Part shown: positions 44,263 to 54,095 of the stretch, in pieces
How the letters are laid out: every line of letters starts with the position of its first letter
Position numbering within the stretch: the stretch's first letter is position 1
NCBI GenBank assembly: GCA_016839635.1
Contig: JAEOTV010000096.1
Span: 1-63,820, forward strand
Source of the DNA: Promethearchaeota archaeon
GTDB taxonomy: Archaea > Asgardarchaeota > Lokiarchaeia > Sigynarchaeales > SOKP01
Length of the DNA: 63,820 bases
Direction of reading: 5' to 3'
Program-made: the position numbers and the translations under genes
Notes under the pieces: generated by a model
The model's database searches: none
Seen by the model: the letters and a program-made list of their open reading frames with translations, nothing else
What the model was told of the DNA's origin: nothing

Positions 44263-45321
44263 ATGTCAGATGTACTCTTAAGTATTTGTATCCCAACCTA
44301 TAATAGAGAGCACATATTAACAAAAACTTTGATTAAAAATTTATTAAGATGTCCAAAAGAAGAAATACAATTTGTTATTTGTGCTGATGGCCCAACAGAT
44401 AAGATAGAATCGATGCTGAATCAATTGAACGATGAAAGAATAATATTACTAAAAAATAAGACTCGTCTTGGTATTGATGCAAGTATTATAAAGTCGATAA
44501 AATTTGCAACTGGAAAATATATAATGCTCATGAGTGATGAGGATTATATAAAATGGGATTCAATTCTATGGGTTCTTGATATTATAAGGTCAAATGAAAA
44601 ATACATACAAATACTTGGTGGGATAGAATATAATGATCATGGTATAATAAAACCTTATTATGCTTTTGAAGATAAAATTTGGCGAACTGGAAGTGAGTCA
44701 TTAATAAATTTTTTTTATAATTATACATACTTAACAGGCTTAATTTTAAAGAAAAACGCTTTAAATTTAAAAAAAGCCAGAAAATATATAGGCAGCGTTT
44801 ATATGTGTAGCGTTCTATCAGCAATGGCAATGGTAAATGGAGATACTTTAAGTACTTCTAAAGTTTTTTGTTTTATGGGAGAACCAGATCCAAATATTAC
44901 CTATATTACTATGACTAATAAAGATGCTCCTGTAAAAAAAAAATCAGTTTACATTCCATTAAGTCGATTCTTTCAAATGCATTATAGAAAAAATTTAATC
45001 TACGAATTAACGGGGAATCTCCCAAAAACAAGAAAAGTTCTTTTAAAAAGAGAAAGGAAAATAGCTGTTGGTTTATTGGCAGTTTCTTTTTGGAAATCTT
45101 TGTATTCTTTTTTGAAAGTACTTCCTTATATTTTAAGAACAAGAGATTATTCAATGTCATTAATTTTTTGGATAAATATACCTAAATATTTCTATATATT
45201 TGCAAGAAAAATGTTATTTAATAAGGAAGATTTAAAATTCTTTATAAAACAATTATTCAGTCCTGATGAGTCTTTAATTACACTAAAATGGCCAAGAGCT
45301 AGAGATTTTAAAAAATGGTAG
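44263..45321 (+). CDS. Glycosyltransferase family 2 (GT2), abequosyltransferase-like
   Basis: A 352-residue GT-A enzyme. LLSICIPTYNREHILTKT opens the fold, ADGPTDKIESML takes the place of the DDGS motif, TRLGIDASIIKSIKFATGKY follows, and MLMSDEDYIKWDSI holds the acidic metal site. This spacing is like abequosyl- and other deoxysugar transferases of O-antigen loci. The C-terminal 120 residues are basic with one hydrophobic stretch. It is isolated, with pseB divergent upstream and an ABC transporter convergent downstream. A deoxysugar donor is possible but not shown. Confidence 0.83.
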   Translation: MSDVLLSICIPTYNREHILTKTLIKNLLRCPKEEIQFVICADGPTDKIESMLNQLNDERIILLKNKTRLGIDASIIKSIKFATGKYIMLMSDEDYIKWDSILWVLDIIRSNEKYIQILGGIEYNDHGIIKPYYAFEDKIWRTGSESLINFFYNYTYLTGLILKKNALNLKKARKYIGSVYMCSVLSAMAMVNGDTLSTSKVFCFMGEPDPNITYITMTNKDAPVKKKSVYIPLSRFFQMHYRKNLIYELTGNLPKTRKVLLKRERKIAVGLLAVSFWKSLYSFLKVLPYILRTRDYSMSLIFWINIPKYFYIFARKMLFNKEDLKFFIKQLFSPDESLITLKWPRARDFKKW

Positions 45322-45543
45322 TAAAAAGTTATTTTCTTTATTATTGCATAAAATATTATAGCTTTAATTTAATTATTAAATCCATTTTTCTAATGATAAG
45401 AAATTCAAGCTTAAAGAAGTTATTTCTTAAAGGCAGGATAGTGATGAAGAATATTTTATTTCAAATTTGGAATAATCATATATGCTAAACCAACTCTTCT
45501 GAGATTTCTTTTTTTTGCCACTTAGATTCCTCCACGTGCAGGG

Positions 45544-45565
45544 ATTATAAAAATTATTTTATAAT
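45544..45565. terminator. AT-rich hairpin between convergent genes
   Basis: A perfect 9-base inverted repeat (ATTATAAAA, loop ATTA, TTTTATAAT) lies 31 bases past the stop of the ABC ATPase gene on the minus strand. On the plus strand it is followed by a T-rich stretch. It could end transcription from either side. In such AT-rich DNA chance hairpins are common, hence the low score. Confidence 0.33.
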
Positions 45566-45595
45566 TCATTTTGTATTTTGTTTTGTATTGATAAA

Positions 45596-46519
45596 TTAAT
45601 TTTGAATTATTTTAATAAATAAATCCTCAACTGAAAGTTCATGTTGTTTGAAATTAGTGATTTCAAATTTACTTAGAACTGCTAACAAATTTTTGTAATA
45701 TTTTCTTTCTTTTAATGTGATCATTACACCATTATTAATTTCTATAGCATCATCTATATAATCATATTTTTTTAAATCCTTTATTAATTCATTTTTTCTT
45801 ACCTTAATTTCAATTTCAATCTTTAATTCTTGTTGTATGAATCTTTTTAAGTCATTTGGTGTTCCAACTTTTAAAATATTACCATTATTAATAAAAGCTA
45901 TACGATTACACACTTTTTCAACAACATTCATATCATGACTAGTTAAAAAAATTGTCTTATTTAAGTTCTTTAATTTTTCTATTACAAACAGTATAGAATT
46001 TACATCTAAACCTAAAGTTGGTTCATCTAAAAACAGAATTGGTCTTTCTAATAGAAATGTTCTACAAAAAGCGAGTTTCATCTTCATTCCACTTGAAAAA
46101 TTTTCTACATATTGATTTAACCACTTTGATAATCCGAATTCTTTAACAATTTCTTTTATTTTCGAGTCGTAATTCGGTACATTATAGATTTTACAAAAAA
46201 ATTTTAAATTATCATAGGCTGTTATCCTATAATACAGCATCTTATCATCTAACATCAATGCAACTTTAGATTTAGCTTTCTTCGGTTTCTTAAGGATATT
46301 ATTTCCATCAATAAGAGCGTATCCAGTTGTAGGTTGTCTTAATGTAGTTAAAATTTGGATCAATGTTGTTTTTCCTGCACCGTTTGGCCCTAATAATCCA
46401 AATATTTCTCCCTCCTTTATTGATATATTAATATCATTTAATGCAATAATTTCTTTTTTACGTTGTTTTAATTTATAGATTTTAGATAAATCGAAAGTCT
46501 CAATGATATTCTTGTTCAT
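45596..46519 (-). CDS. ABC transporter ATP-binding protein (ABC-2 type, CcmA/DrrA-like)
   Basis: A 307-residue nucleotide-binding subunit. Walker A is GLLGPNGAGKTT (44-52), the signature is FSSGM (141-145), Walker B is ILFLDEPTLGLD (161-172), and the H-loop is TSHD (H195). The Q-loop position reads LMLDDKMLYYRIT without a clear Gln, as in a branch of ABC-2 exporters. A C-terminal extension of about 90 residues resembles DUF4162 and not the glycan-binding domain of Wzt, so a classical O-antigen exporter is unlikely. It works with the permease encoded 4 bases upstream. The substrate could be a lipid or lipid-linked glycan (inference). Confidence 0.9.
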   Translation of the reverse strand: MNKNIIETFDLSKIYKLKQRKKEIIALNDINISIKEGEIFGLLGPNGAGKTTLIQILTTLRQPTTGYALIDGNNILKKPKKAKSKVALMLDDKMLYYRITAYDNLKFFCKIYNVPNYDSKIKEIVKEFGLSKWLNQYVENFSSGMKMKLAFCRTFLLERPILFLDEPTLGLDVNSILFVIEKLKNLNKTIFLTSHDMNVVEKVCNRIAFINNGNILKVGTPNDLKRFIQQELKIEIEIKVRKNELIKDLKKYDYIDDAIEINNGVMITLKERKYYKNLLAVLSKFEITNFKQHELSVEDLFIKIIQN

Positions 46520-46523
46520 TTTT

Positions 46524-47345
46524 TTAATAACCTACAATTCCAAATTTTTTAAATATAATATTAAATACGTATACACCTATAACAGGAATAACAATGCTGG
46601 TTAAAAGGAGAATTGTAAAAGAGTTTGGATGCGATGTTATAGTGAATAGGAAATTATTTTCGATCCACGTTTGCCTTAGGAAATCAAAAATATGATACAA
46701 TGGATTTAAATTTATAAAAATCTGTAATATACCTGGAAAAATCTCAAATGGATATGTAATACAACTGAACCAAAAAATCCAATTTATACAAAAAAGTAAA
46801 AATCTCCACACACTTTCTTTTGAAATTGCAAAAATTCCTAGAATAAGTCCAATTCCACTGAAAATAAATTCAATAAGAAAGAATATAACAATTATAATAA
46901 GAATAGTAAAAATAGATATTGGATAAAAAATGTAACAAATAATAAAAAAGGCAGCAAAGGGAATCGATATAACTATTAAATGTGATATAAAAATACCTAA
47001 CAATAAATTAAATCGATTAAAAGGAGCAATTATTAAAGCTGGAAGTGTTTGCCAAAATTTTTCTTGCCGTAATTCTGAAGGAAATTTTATAATTATATTT
47101 TTTAAAAGAATAATTTGATATGCTATAAATAGAAATATGATATAACTATCTCTTGTCCATGGACCATATTGATCGTTTAATTGAAATAATGCACCCATTA
47201 TAATTAAGGGAAATATTATTGAAAGAATGGGGGAAATAAAAGAAATCATCAAACCAAATTTATATCTCAATTCTAGTTTTGTATTTTTTTCTGTTATAGC
47301 AGCAATTTGAGATAAATTTCTTTTTATAAATCTATAGTATTGCAT
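46524..47345 (-). CDS. ABC-2 type permease
   Basis: A 273-residue integral membrane protein with six predicted helices after a cytoplasmic N-terminus of about 25 residues: MISFISPILSIIFPLIIMG, YIIFLFIAYQIILLKNII, then ISHLIVISIPFAAFFIICY, IFFLIEFIFSGIGLILGIFA and a C-terminal helix. The block NLNPLYHIFDFLRQTW is typical of ABC-2 exporters (NP-x-Y/H before the last helices). It forms a heteromeric exporter with the ATPase just downstream, and its ATG at 47345 is the first gene of this minus-strand pair. Confidence 0.88.
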   Translation of the reverse strand: MQYYRFIKRNLSQIAAITEKNTKLELRYKFGLMISFISPILSIIFPLIIMGALFQLNDQYGPWTRDSYIIFLFIAYQIILLKNIIIKFPSELRQEKFWQTLPALIIAPFNRFNLLLGIFISHLIVISIPFAAFFIICYIFYPISIFTILIIIVIFFLIEFIFSGIGLILGIFAISKESVWRFLLFCINWIFWFSCITYPFEIFPGILQIFINLNPLYHIFDFLRQTWIENNFLFTITSHPNSFTILLLTSIVIPVIGVYVFNIIFKKFGIVGY

Positions 47346-47772
47346 TTTTTACCATCCTTTATAGTCATTGAAAATATCTTCAATAATTACATATTTCTAT
47401 TTTATTAACTACTAATAAAAATTAGAATTTTTCAACTTTTTAGTAATTTAAATTTGTTATTTAATAAAAAAATTCTTATTTAAACTGTATTGAATATTTT
47501 CAATCTCTAAAATCATTTTTTAAAATTTTTGGAAATATTACAAGCTTTTGAAAATCATACTGATTCATTAAAATAAAAATTTAATAATTTGGTGAAATAA
47601 TATTAAATTATCTCAAGATTGATAATTTTTCGAAGAAGTTAAGCTTATTAAAATAAATCATAAATTTTATTGATAATTATTATCCGTGTTTATTTAAAGA
47701 TGAATTAATCAATTTAATTTTATTTTTATCTAAATTAAAATAAATAGAGGTTAAATTAGGAAAATAATTTTC
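47346..47772. other. Divergent intergenic region
   Basis: A gap of 427 bases between the ABC permease (minus) and a GT4 (plus). The plus strand has AGAGGTT (47746-47752) and TTAGGAAAA (starting at 47756); the latter, about 8 bases before the ATG at 47773, is the better ribosome binding site. Otherwise AT-rich DNA without a coding relic that I can support. Confidence 0.35.
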
Positions 47773-48966
47773 ATGATTAAAAAAAAAGATGTAAGAAATT
47801 CTCGTAAAATTAGAGTATGTATCGTCTCTTATTATGGATATTCCTTATATAATAAAGAAATCAATATATCTTATGGAGGTTCTGAAGTCCAGCTATATTT
47901 GATTTCAAAAGAATTATGTAAAGAAAAGAATTTTGCTATTAATGTTATTGTTGGGGAACAAAATCTAAGAGAAAGAGTTGAAAATTATCATAATCAAAAG
48001 ATTCATGTTACTCTTCCTATTGAAAGATCATTTAGAAATTATGTAAAAGCAGTATTTAACTTAAGTAAAGCTTTAATTAGAATTAATCCTGAAATAATTA
48101 TCCAGAGATCTGCAGGAGTAGAAACAGGTCTTTTAGCATTATATTGTAAATTATTTAAGAAAAAATTCATTTTTTCTATCGCTAATCTTACGAATGTCAA
48201 TGGAAAAAATGAGAGAGGTTTTTTAGGGAAAATTTTTAAATATGGAATAGATAATGCTACTAATATCGTAGCTCAAAGTAAGGAGCAGATAATAGAATTG
48301 GAAAAATATAAAAAAAGAAAATTTAAAAATATCACTGTTATCAAAAGTGGCTATGAGCTAACAAATGAACAGCCAAAAAATAAGAAATATATATTATGGG
48401 TAGCGAGGGCAATTGATTGGAAAAGACCAGAGTTCTTTTTAAAACTTGCTGAAAAATTTCCCAATGAAAAGTTTTTAATGATTTGCAATAAAACAGATAA
48501 TAAAATTGAAAGTATTAAATATTGGAAAACAATTTACGATAAGGCATCTAAAATTTCCAATTTAAAATTCTTAGAATTTGTTCCTTTTAATGAGATAAAT
48601 CAATTCTTTGAGCAGGCAAAAATTTTTATTAATACATCATCATATGAAGGTTTTCCTAACACATTCATTCAAGCTTTAAAAAATAAAACCCCAATAGTTA
48701 GCTTAAATGTAGATCCTGATAAATTTTTAACAGTTAACAAATGCGGCTTTATTTGTTTTAACAATTTCAAAAATATGAGACAAAATATTAAAATGCTGCT
48801 AGATGATAAAGAGTTATATGAAATTTACTCAAATAATGCATACAATTATATCAAGAAAAATCATAACATAGAGAATATCGCAAAAAAATGGAGTGATTTA
48901 ATCAATTATTTAGATAGAGAAAAAAAAAATGCTTTAAATGTAAAGAGTTGTTTATTAAAATCCTAA
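47773..48966 (+). CDS. Glycosyltransferase family 4 (GT4)
   Basis: A 397-residue GT4 enzyme. CIVSYYGYSLYNKEINISYG, then GGSEVQLYLI (the GGSE acceptor loop), IQRSAGVETGLLALY, VIKSGYEL, ILWVARAIDWKRPEFFLKLA and EGFPNTFIQALKNKTPIVSL. The E-x7-E motif reads E-x7-Q here, a change seen in some functional members. The N-terminus has a short basic lead (IKKKD). It is followed after 95 bases by the GT-C tandem pair on the same strand and may share their transcript. Substrate unknown. Confidence 0.88.
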   Translation: MIKKKDVRNSRKIRVCIVSYYGYSLYNKEINISYGGSEVQLYLISKELCKEKNFAINVIVGEQNLRERVENYHNQKIHVTLPIERSFRNYVKAVFNLSKALIRINPEIIIQRSAGVETGLLALYCKLFKKKFIFSIANLTNVNGKNERGFLGKIFKYGIDNATNIVAQSKEQIIELEKYKKRKFKNITVIKSGYELTNEQPKNKKYILWVARAIDWKRPEFFLKLAEKFPNEKFLMICNKTDNKIESIKYWKTIYDKASKISNLKFLEFVPFNEINQFFEQAKIFINTSSYEGFPNTFIQALKNKTPIVSLNVDPDKFLTVNKCGFICFNNFKNMRQNIKMLLDDKELYEIYSNNAYNYIKKNHNIENIAKKWSDLINYLDREKKNALNVKSCLLKS

Positions 48967-49061
48967 TTAAATTTATCTATTTAAATGAAAATCAGTAATA
49001 AGTTATTTAAGTATTTTATTATAAAATTAATTTAAAATAAAAATGCTCATCTAAAATTAAA

Positions 49062-51356
49062 ATGTTAGATTTTTTTAATGATTATTTTTTATTTGCTTTA
49101 TTAATTTTTACATTCTATTTTTTAATAATCTCAATTTTTGGTTTTTTTATACATTTAGTTATAACTAAGGAAAAAAAAGAAAGAAAATTCTCATTATTAA
49201 TTGTATTAAAATCTTTTACACTTGGATTATGTTTTCATATTCTATATTCTATAATTGTTGTATCATTTCAAATATTTAACTTTTTTACAATATATTTACC
49301 TTTCATTATATTGGATATTTCATTGTTAATTTGGTATTTAAAAAAGAATGATATAAGCTTAAAAAATAAAATACGAGATATTCATAAGAATAGAATTGTT
49401 AATTTTTTTAAAAAGTATATTATAGATATTCTTATCTTAATAGTAATATTTTTTATGCAATATACTTTACAAATATTTTTTATAGGGCGAGATTTACCAT
49501 TTCCATATAGCGATCCATATTTTTGGTTTAAAAATATTTGGGTTGTCCATGAGAATGGAGCTTTGAATTATGAGTATATAGAAGCAAATACTCCCGGTTA
49601 TGTATTATTTTGTGCAAGCATGATTTCTATTACTGATAATTATTATATAATTTATTATTTTTGCAAATATCTTCCCATTTTTTTATCAGCAATAAATATT
49701 CTTGTTCTATTTGAAATTTCAAAAAAGATTTTTAAAAAAAAGATCAATATCTTTTTCACGTTGTCGATTTATCTAAGCATGAATTATTTGTTTTATCGGT
49801 ATCAAATGCTTGTTTCTTCTACTTTAGCAACAACTTTGGGATTTCTATTTTTGTTATTTTTGCTAGATAGTTCAATTTCTCATAAACTTTTAAAAGACTT
49901 AAAAGATAGAGATGGAAAATTTAGGAGGTATAAGAATTTAAACATCCTATCCCGAGGAATAATACTTGGGGGTATTATTTTAGTACATCCCTTATATGGA
50001 CTCTTCTTTTCATTATTTTATTTTTTGTATGAGTTTTATATATTCATAGGAATTTTAAAACTTCATAGGAGAGATTTAAGTTCAAGATTTTTGTTTACAA
50101 CAAAATTCTTTAAATTTTTATTTTCAATTTTTTTAATCGTTATTTTAATGCTCGTTCCTTGGTATATAGGTACATCGTTTCATTTAGATTATCCTCCCTA
50201 TGGGCCATTTATTCATTATTTATCACCTCTTAATTTATTTCAACCTTTTAGTAATATTTTTGAAATTGGTAATTTTTTTTATAATTTAGCTAAAGAAATC
50301 TTAGCAAAATCAATTTATAGAGATATAAATAATTTTTATATTAATGATATTATGAGTATTTTCAATTTTCCTAAGATTATTGATTTTTATGAAAAAACTA
50401 TTGGAACAGGTATTACTCTTATTGCTATTAGTCTTTTACTTCCATTTAACAAATTTTTCAATTTCAATGAAAAACAAAAAAATATTGTGAGATTCATTAA
50501 ATTTACATTTATAATGGCAGTTTTCATGTATTTCATACCGTATTTTATTGATTTTAGTAAAGTTTCATTTCTAAGTAATTTAAACAAATTTCTTCTTACT
50601 TTTATAAGAAGACTACTTGAACTATTCGAAGGAATTTGGGCATTATTATTTGTATTAACATTTAACTTCATCATTTTATATTTTATACGATTATTGTTGA
50701 AAATAAAATACATCAGAAATATCGTTGCATATAAATCAAAAAATACGTTCTTTACTGCGGCATCCTTGAAAAATAGAATAAAAAAATCGCAATTTACCAG
50801 AAAAACCTTATATCCTAAATTATTCAGAAAGATTTATCATATTAAATTCATTAAAAGAATGGTTCATAAATTTAAAACCATAAAGAAAGTTTCTAAAAAG
50901 AAATTTATTAAGAAAATTATAGGTATCCCTTTTATTTTTGTTATTATTATTATAAGTGGATTTTATTATACAATTAATTACAAAAGAATCTATTATTTTA
51001 ACAATTTTAGTGATAATCATACAAAATGTATTATGTTTGCTGGTAATTACTTTAATAAGAATCCATTAGAAGAAGAAACAGTAATACTTGTACAACAAAG
51101 TGAAAGAAGTATTCTTTATGATTTAATTATTTTTGATAATTTACAAATCAGATCTTACAAATTTAATTTTTGGTTAAATTTTTCAGAATTTAAAAACTAT
51201 TATGAGGCTCAAAATATTTCGTACGTTTTATTTGATGCTTCTTTTACCTTTTCACAATATACTACTAAAAACTATTTTATTAGAAATATGACTTTATATT
51301 TTGATATCCTATATAGAAATCAGAATAGTTGGATGTTTTTAAAGTCAAAGGCATGA
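49062..51356 (+). CDS. Polytopic membrane protein, probable GT-C glycosyltransferase (tandem copy 1)
   Basis: A 764-residue protein with about 13 transmembrane helices and an outer C-terminal domain of about 120 residues. Key loop: PYSDPYFWFKNIWVVHE at ~148-164, the GT-C-like acidic loop, then NTPGYVLFCASMI. Later STLATTLGFLFLLF, and near the end MFAGNYFNKNPLEEE. A basic, soluble insert (about 550-620, many Lys/Arg) sits before the last helix. It is paralogous to the next gene over the whole length and more distantly to 11220-13238. Presumably it moves a polyprenyl-phosphate-linked sugar to the glycan on the outer surface (inference from superfamily). A Wzy-type polymerase is the alternative. 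Confidence 0.6.
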   Translation: MLDFFNDYFLFALLIFTFYFLIISIFGFFIHLVITKEKKERKFSLLIVLKSFTLGLCFHILYSIIVVSFQIFNFFTIYLPFIILDISLLIWYLKKNDISLKNKIRDIHKNRIVNFFKKYIIDILILIVIFFMQYTLQIFFIGRDLPFPYSDPYFWFKNIWVVHENGALNYEYIEANTPGYVLFCASMISITDNYYIIYYFCKYLPIFLSAINILVLFEISKKIFKKKINIFFTLSIYLSMNYLFYRYQMLVSSTLATTLGFLFLLFLLDSSISHKLLKDLKDRDGKFRRYKNLNILSRGIILGGIILVHPLYGLFFSLFYFLYEFYIFIGILKLHRRDLSSRFLFTTKFFKFLFSIFLIVILMLVPWYIGTSFHLDYPPYGPFIHYLSPLNLFQPFSNIFEIGNFFYNLAKEILAKSIYRDINNFYINDIMSIFNFPKIIDFYEKTIGTGITLIAISLLLPFNKFFNFNEKQKNIVRFIKFTFIMAVFMYFIPYFIDFSKVSFLSNLNKFLLTFIRRLLELFEGIWALLFVLTFNFIILYFIRLLLKIKYIRNIVAYKSKNTFFTAASLKNRIKKSQFTRKTLYPKLFRKIYHIKFIKRMVHKFKTIKKVSKKKFIKKIIGIPFIFVIIIISGFYYTINYKRIYYFNNFSDNHTKCIMFAGNYFNKNPLEEETVILVQQSERSILYDLIIFDNLQIRSYKFNFWLNFSEFKNYYEAQNISYVLFDASFTFSQYTTKNYFIRNMTLYFDILYRNQNSWMFLKSKA
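49520..49586 (+). repeat. 67-bp exact repeat inside tandem GT-C genes, copy 1
   Basis: Bases 49520-49586 are identical to 52114-52180. They encode the loop FWFKNIWVVHENGALNYEYI plus flanks. The surrounding DNA is clearly more diverged, and third-codon positions differ just outside the block. This pattern suggests recent gene conversion or strong constraint on both DNA and protein. Confidence 0.7.
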
Positions 51357-51658
51357 TAGTAGTTAATTAAGTAAACACAAATTTGGTCTCAATTATTCTA
51401 ACAATCTTAATAATATAGTAAGGTATAAGTTTTATTGAATAAGAAAGATCTTTATAGTGATAAATTAAAATTAAAATATCTTAAAAATAATTAAAACAAG
51501 AAAAAGATTGGATATAAGAAAATTTAAATTAGTTTATTGTTTGAGAATAAGGGATAATAGTTTATAAAATGAAAGTAAAAATTATAGAAACAATAAGATA
51601 TTTAAATTTTTTACTATAACAATAACACAAAAACAACTTTTCTTTAATTTAGTTCACT
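51357..51658. other. Intergenic region between tandem paralogues
   Basis: A gap of 302 bases. Only AT-rich DNA with poly-purine runs (AAAACAAGAAAAAG near 51495) is visible. It contains no fragment of either neighbour, so the tandem duplication junction is not obvious. It probably contains a promoter for the second copy. Confidence 0.35.
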
Positions 51659-53842
51659 ATGTTAGTTGTAGACCATTTTTTTATAATATCCCTTTTTTTA
51701 TTCCTCTCTTTTTTCATTTTAATCTCTTTGTTTGGTTTTGTAATTTCTTCCATTTTCAAAAAGAAGTATCATGAGAAAGAATTTACTCTTACCTTTATAT
51801 TAAAATGTTTTACTATTGGATTATGTTCTCATATTTTATATTCTATAATTGTTGTATCATTACAGATATTTAACTTTTTTACAATATATTTACCTTTCAT
51901 CATATTGGATATCTGTTTTTTGATTTGGTATTTAAAAAAGAATGATATAAGCCTAAAAAATAAAATTCGAGACATTAATAGGAGTAGAATTGTTGAGATT
52001 TTAAAAAAGTATAAAACAGATGTCTTAACGTTAATTGTAATATTTTGTATGCTGTATTCTCTTCAAATGTATTTTATCTGGAAAGCTTTAGCGTTTTCGG
52101 AAAGTGATCCTTTTTTTTGGTTTAAAAATATTTGGGTTGTCCATGAGAATGGAGCTTTGAATTATGAGTATATAGAAGCATATACTCCAGGTTATGTATT
52201 ATTTTGTGCAAGTATGATATCTATTACTGATAATTATTTTGTAATTTATTATTTTTGTAAATATCTTCCTATATTTTTATCTGCAATAAATATTCTTGTT
52301 CTATTCGAAATTTCAAAAAAATTTTTTAAAAAAAAAATTTATATCTTTATCACACTCTCAATTTATCTAAGCATGAATTTTCTATTTTATCGGTATAATA
52401 TGCTTATTCCTTCTACTTTAGCAACAACTTTGGGATTTCTATTTTTGCTATTTTTAAGAAAAGGATCCATCTCACAATTAATTTCAAAAAAACAAGAATT
52501 AAAAGATTCCACGTTAAAAAAAAAATATAAACGCGATAATGTTTATAGAGTGTTAATTCTTGCCGGAATTTTTTTAATACATCCTTTATATGGAGCTTTT
52601 TATTTGCTAATCTATTTTCTATATGAAATTTATGTATTTATAATAACAATAAAATTCAGAACGAGCTTTGTAATTTCAAGAACTTCTTTTACACTAAAGT
52701 TCTTTGTTAACATAATTTCAATCTTCCTAATTTTTATCATTTTGTTATTTCCATGGCTGATATGTGCGTCCATTTATCTAGATTACCCTATATATAATCC
52801 ATTTATACATTATGTTGCTCCCCTCTATTTATATAATCCCTTAACTGGAATTATAGAAATAGGTAAATTTTTTTTTGAGATAGCTACAAAAATATTATAT
52901 AAATCGATTTATTATGAATTTAATACATATATCCTAAATGATTTCTTTAGTACTATTCGTATTTCCAATCTAAATATTTTCTATAGATATACTTTGGAAA
53001 TAGGAATCATATTAATTATAATAGGGATATTTCTTCCATTTAATAGGTTTTTTGACTATAATAAAAAGCAAAAAAACATTATTAGATTTATAAAATTTAC
53101 TTTTATTGTAAGTGTCTTTTTTTATATTTTTATAAATATTATAAATTTAGATGAACTACCAATTTTTACAAGTATGAACAGTTTTTTATCTATTTTTCTT
53201 AAACGCTTAATCGAATTATTCTCAGGATATTGGGCAATAATTTTCACGCTAACATTTTATTATTTTGTTTCTCTCTTAAGAATTATTTTACTTAAATTTA
53301 GAGCTACCCCCAAATATTTTAAAAATAAAATTTTGTCAATCAAGATAGTTAGGAGATTTTTAATTTTATCAAATTTCATTAAAAAAAATCCTATAAAATT
53401 AAATTTTAAAAAAAAAATTCTAAGTATCCCAATTATTATATCAGGAATAACTATAAGCTTATTTTTTTATACCACCAATTACAGGAGGATTTACTACCAT
53501 AATCATTTTCCTAATAGCCATACTGATGTAGTAATGTTTGCGGGGAATTATTTTAATGAAAATCCATTAGAAGAAGAAAATGCAATACTCGTACAAAAAA
53601 TAGAAGGTAGATTTCTTTATGATTTAATTGTATTTGATAATTTAAAAATAATATATTACAAATTCTATTTTGGACTAAATTTTACAGAATTCCGAAATTC
53701 CTATGAACCTGAAAATGTCACATATGTATTGTTTAATATAAAATATTCCTTTGAAGATTTCAAGGCAAATCTAACGAATTATTTTGAAATTCTTTATAGA
53801 AATGAGCAAGATTGGATATTTGCTAAATTATATTCAATCTAG
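51659..53842 (+). CDS. Polytopic membrane protein, probable GT-C glycosyltransferase (tandem copy 2)
   Basis: A 727-residue paralogue of the preceding gene. It has the same layout: SESDPFFWFKNIWVVHE (~148-164), YTPGYVLFCASMI, PSTLATTLGFLFLLF, and MFAGNYFNENPLEEEN near the C-terminus. The basic insert before the last helix is shorter than in copy 1. Similarity is highest in the first 230 residues and in the outer C-terminal motif, and lower in the middle loops (about 250-320), which may mean different acceptors. The start ATG at 51659 aligns with copy 1 apart from a few residues. Confidence 0.6.
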   Translation: MLVVDHFFIISLFLFLSFFILISLFGFVISSIFKKKYHEKEFTLTFILKCFTIGLCSHILYSIIVVSLQIFNFFTIYLPFIILDICFLIWYLKKNDISLKNKIRDINRSRIVEILKKYKTDVLTLIVIFCMLYSLQMYFIWKALAFSESDPFFWFKNIWVVHENGALNYEYIEAYTPGYVLFCASMISITDNYFVIYYFCKYLPIFLSAINILVLFEISKKFFKKKIYIFITLSIYLSMNFLFYRYNMLIPSTLATTLGFLFLLFLRKGSISQLISKKQELKDSTLKKKYKRDNVYRVLILAGIFLIHPLYGAFYLLIYFLYEIYVFIITIKFRTSFVISRTSFTLKFFVNIISIFLIFIILLFPWLICASIYLDYPIYNPFIHYVAPLYLYNPLTGIIEIGKFFFEIATKILYKSIYYEFNTYILNDFFSTIRISNLNIFYRYTLEIGIILIIIGIFLPFNRFFDYNKKQKNIIRFIKFTFIVSVFFYIFINIINLDELPIFTSMNSFLSIFLKRLIELFSGYWAIIFTLTFYYFVSLLRIILLKFRATPKYFKNKILSIKIVRRFLILSNFIKKNPIKLNFKKKILSIPIIISGITISLFFYTTNYRRIYYHNHFPNSHTDVVMFAGNYFNENPLEEENAILVQKIEGRFLYDLIVFDNLKIIYYKFYFGLNFTEFRNSYEPENVTYVLFNIKYSFEDFKANLTNYFEILYRNEQDWIFAKLYSI
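52114..52180 (+). repeat. 67-bp exact repeat inside tandem GT-C genes, copy 2
   Basis: Partner of 49520-49586, in direct orientation and 2.6 kb apart. Recombination between the two could delete or fuse the tandem genes into one in-frame hybrid. Confidence 0.7.
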
Positions 53843-54080
53843 AATATCAATTTTCATCTAAAAACATATTTGATTTCGTATTTATATTTGTTTAATTATA
53901 TATTAAAAGGAAAAAAGTTGAGTATAAACATTCGATTTACCATTGACAAATATATATTTAATAGAACAACATGTTGAATCATTAAAAAAGTAGTGTATAA
54001 ATAAATTTATATTTTAATAAGCTATTATATTATTCAGCAAAATTTATTAAAAATAATTAAAAAAAATAATAAGATCTATT

Positions 54081-54087
54081 GGAAGGG
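54081..54087 (+). promoter_or_regulatory. Shine-Dalgarno-like GGAAGGG supporting a TTG start
   Basis: GGAAGGG ends 8 bases before the TTG at 54096 and supports that start for the GT2 gene. Third example in this window of a DPM-like GT2 starting with TTG. Confidence 0.45.
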
Positions 54088-54095
54088 CTCCTTAG

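Noticed and set aside
45393..45488. Small ORF of 31 codons (MIRNSSLKKLFLKGRIV...) between convergent genes
   Set aside because: Too short, no ribosome binding site and no family; chance is likely in this composition.
45596..47345. Wzm/Wzt O-antigen ABC exporter
   Set aside because: The ATPase lacks the C-terminal beta-sandwich glycan-binding domain of Wzt, and its Q-loop region looks like a different ABC-2 branch, so only a general ABC-2 exporter is called.
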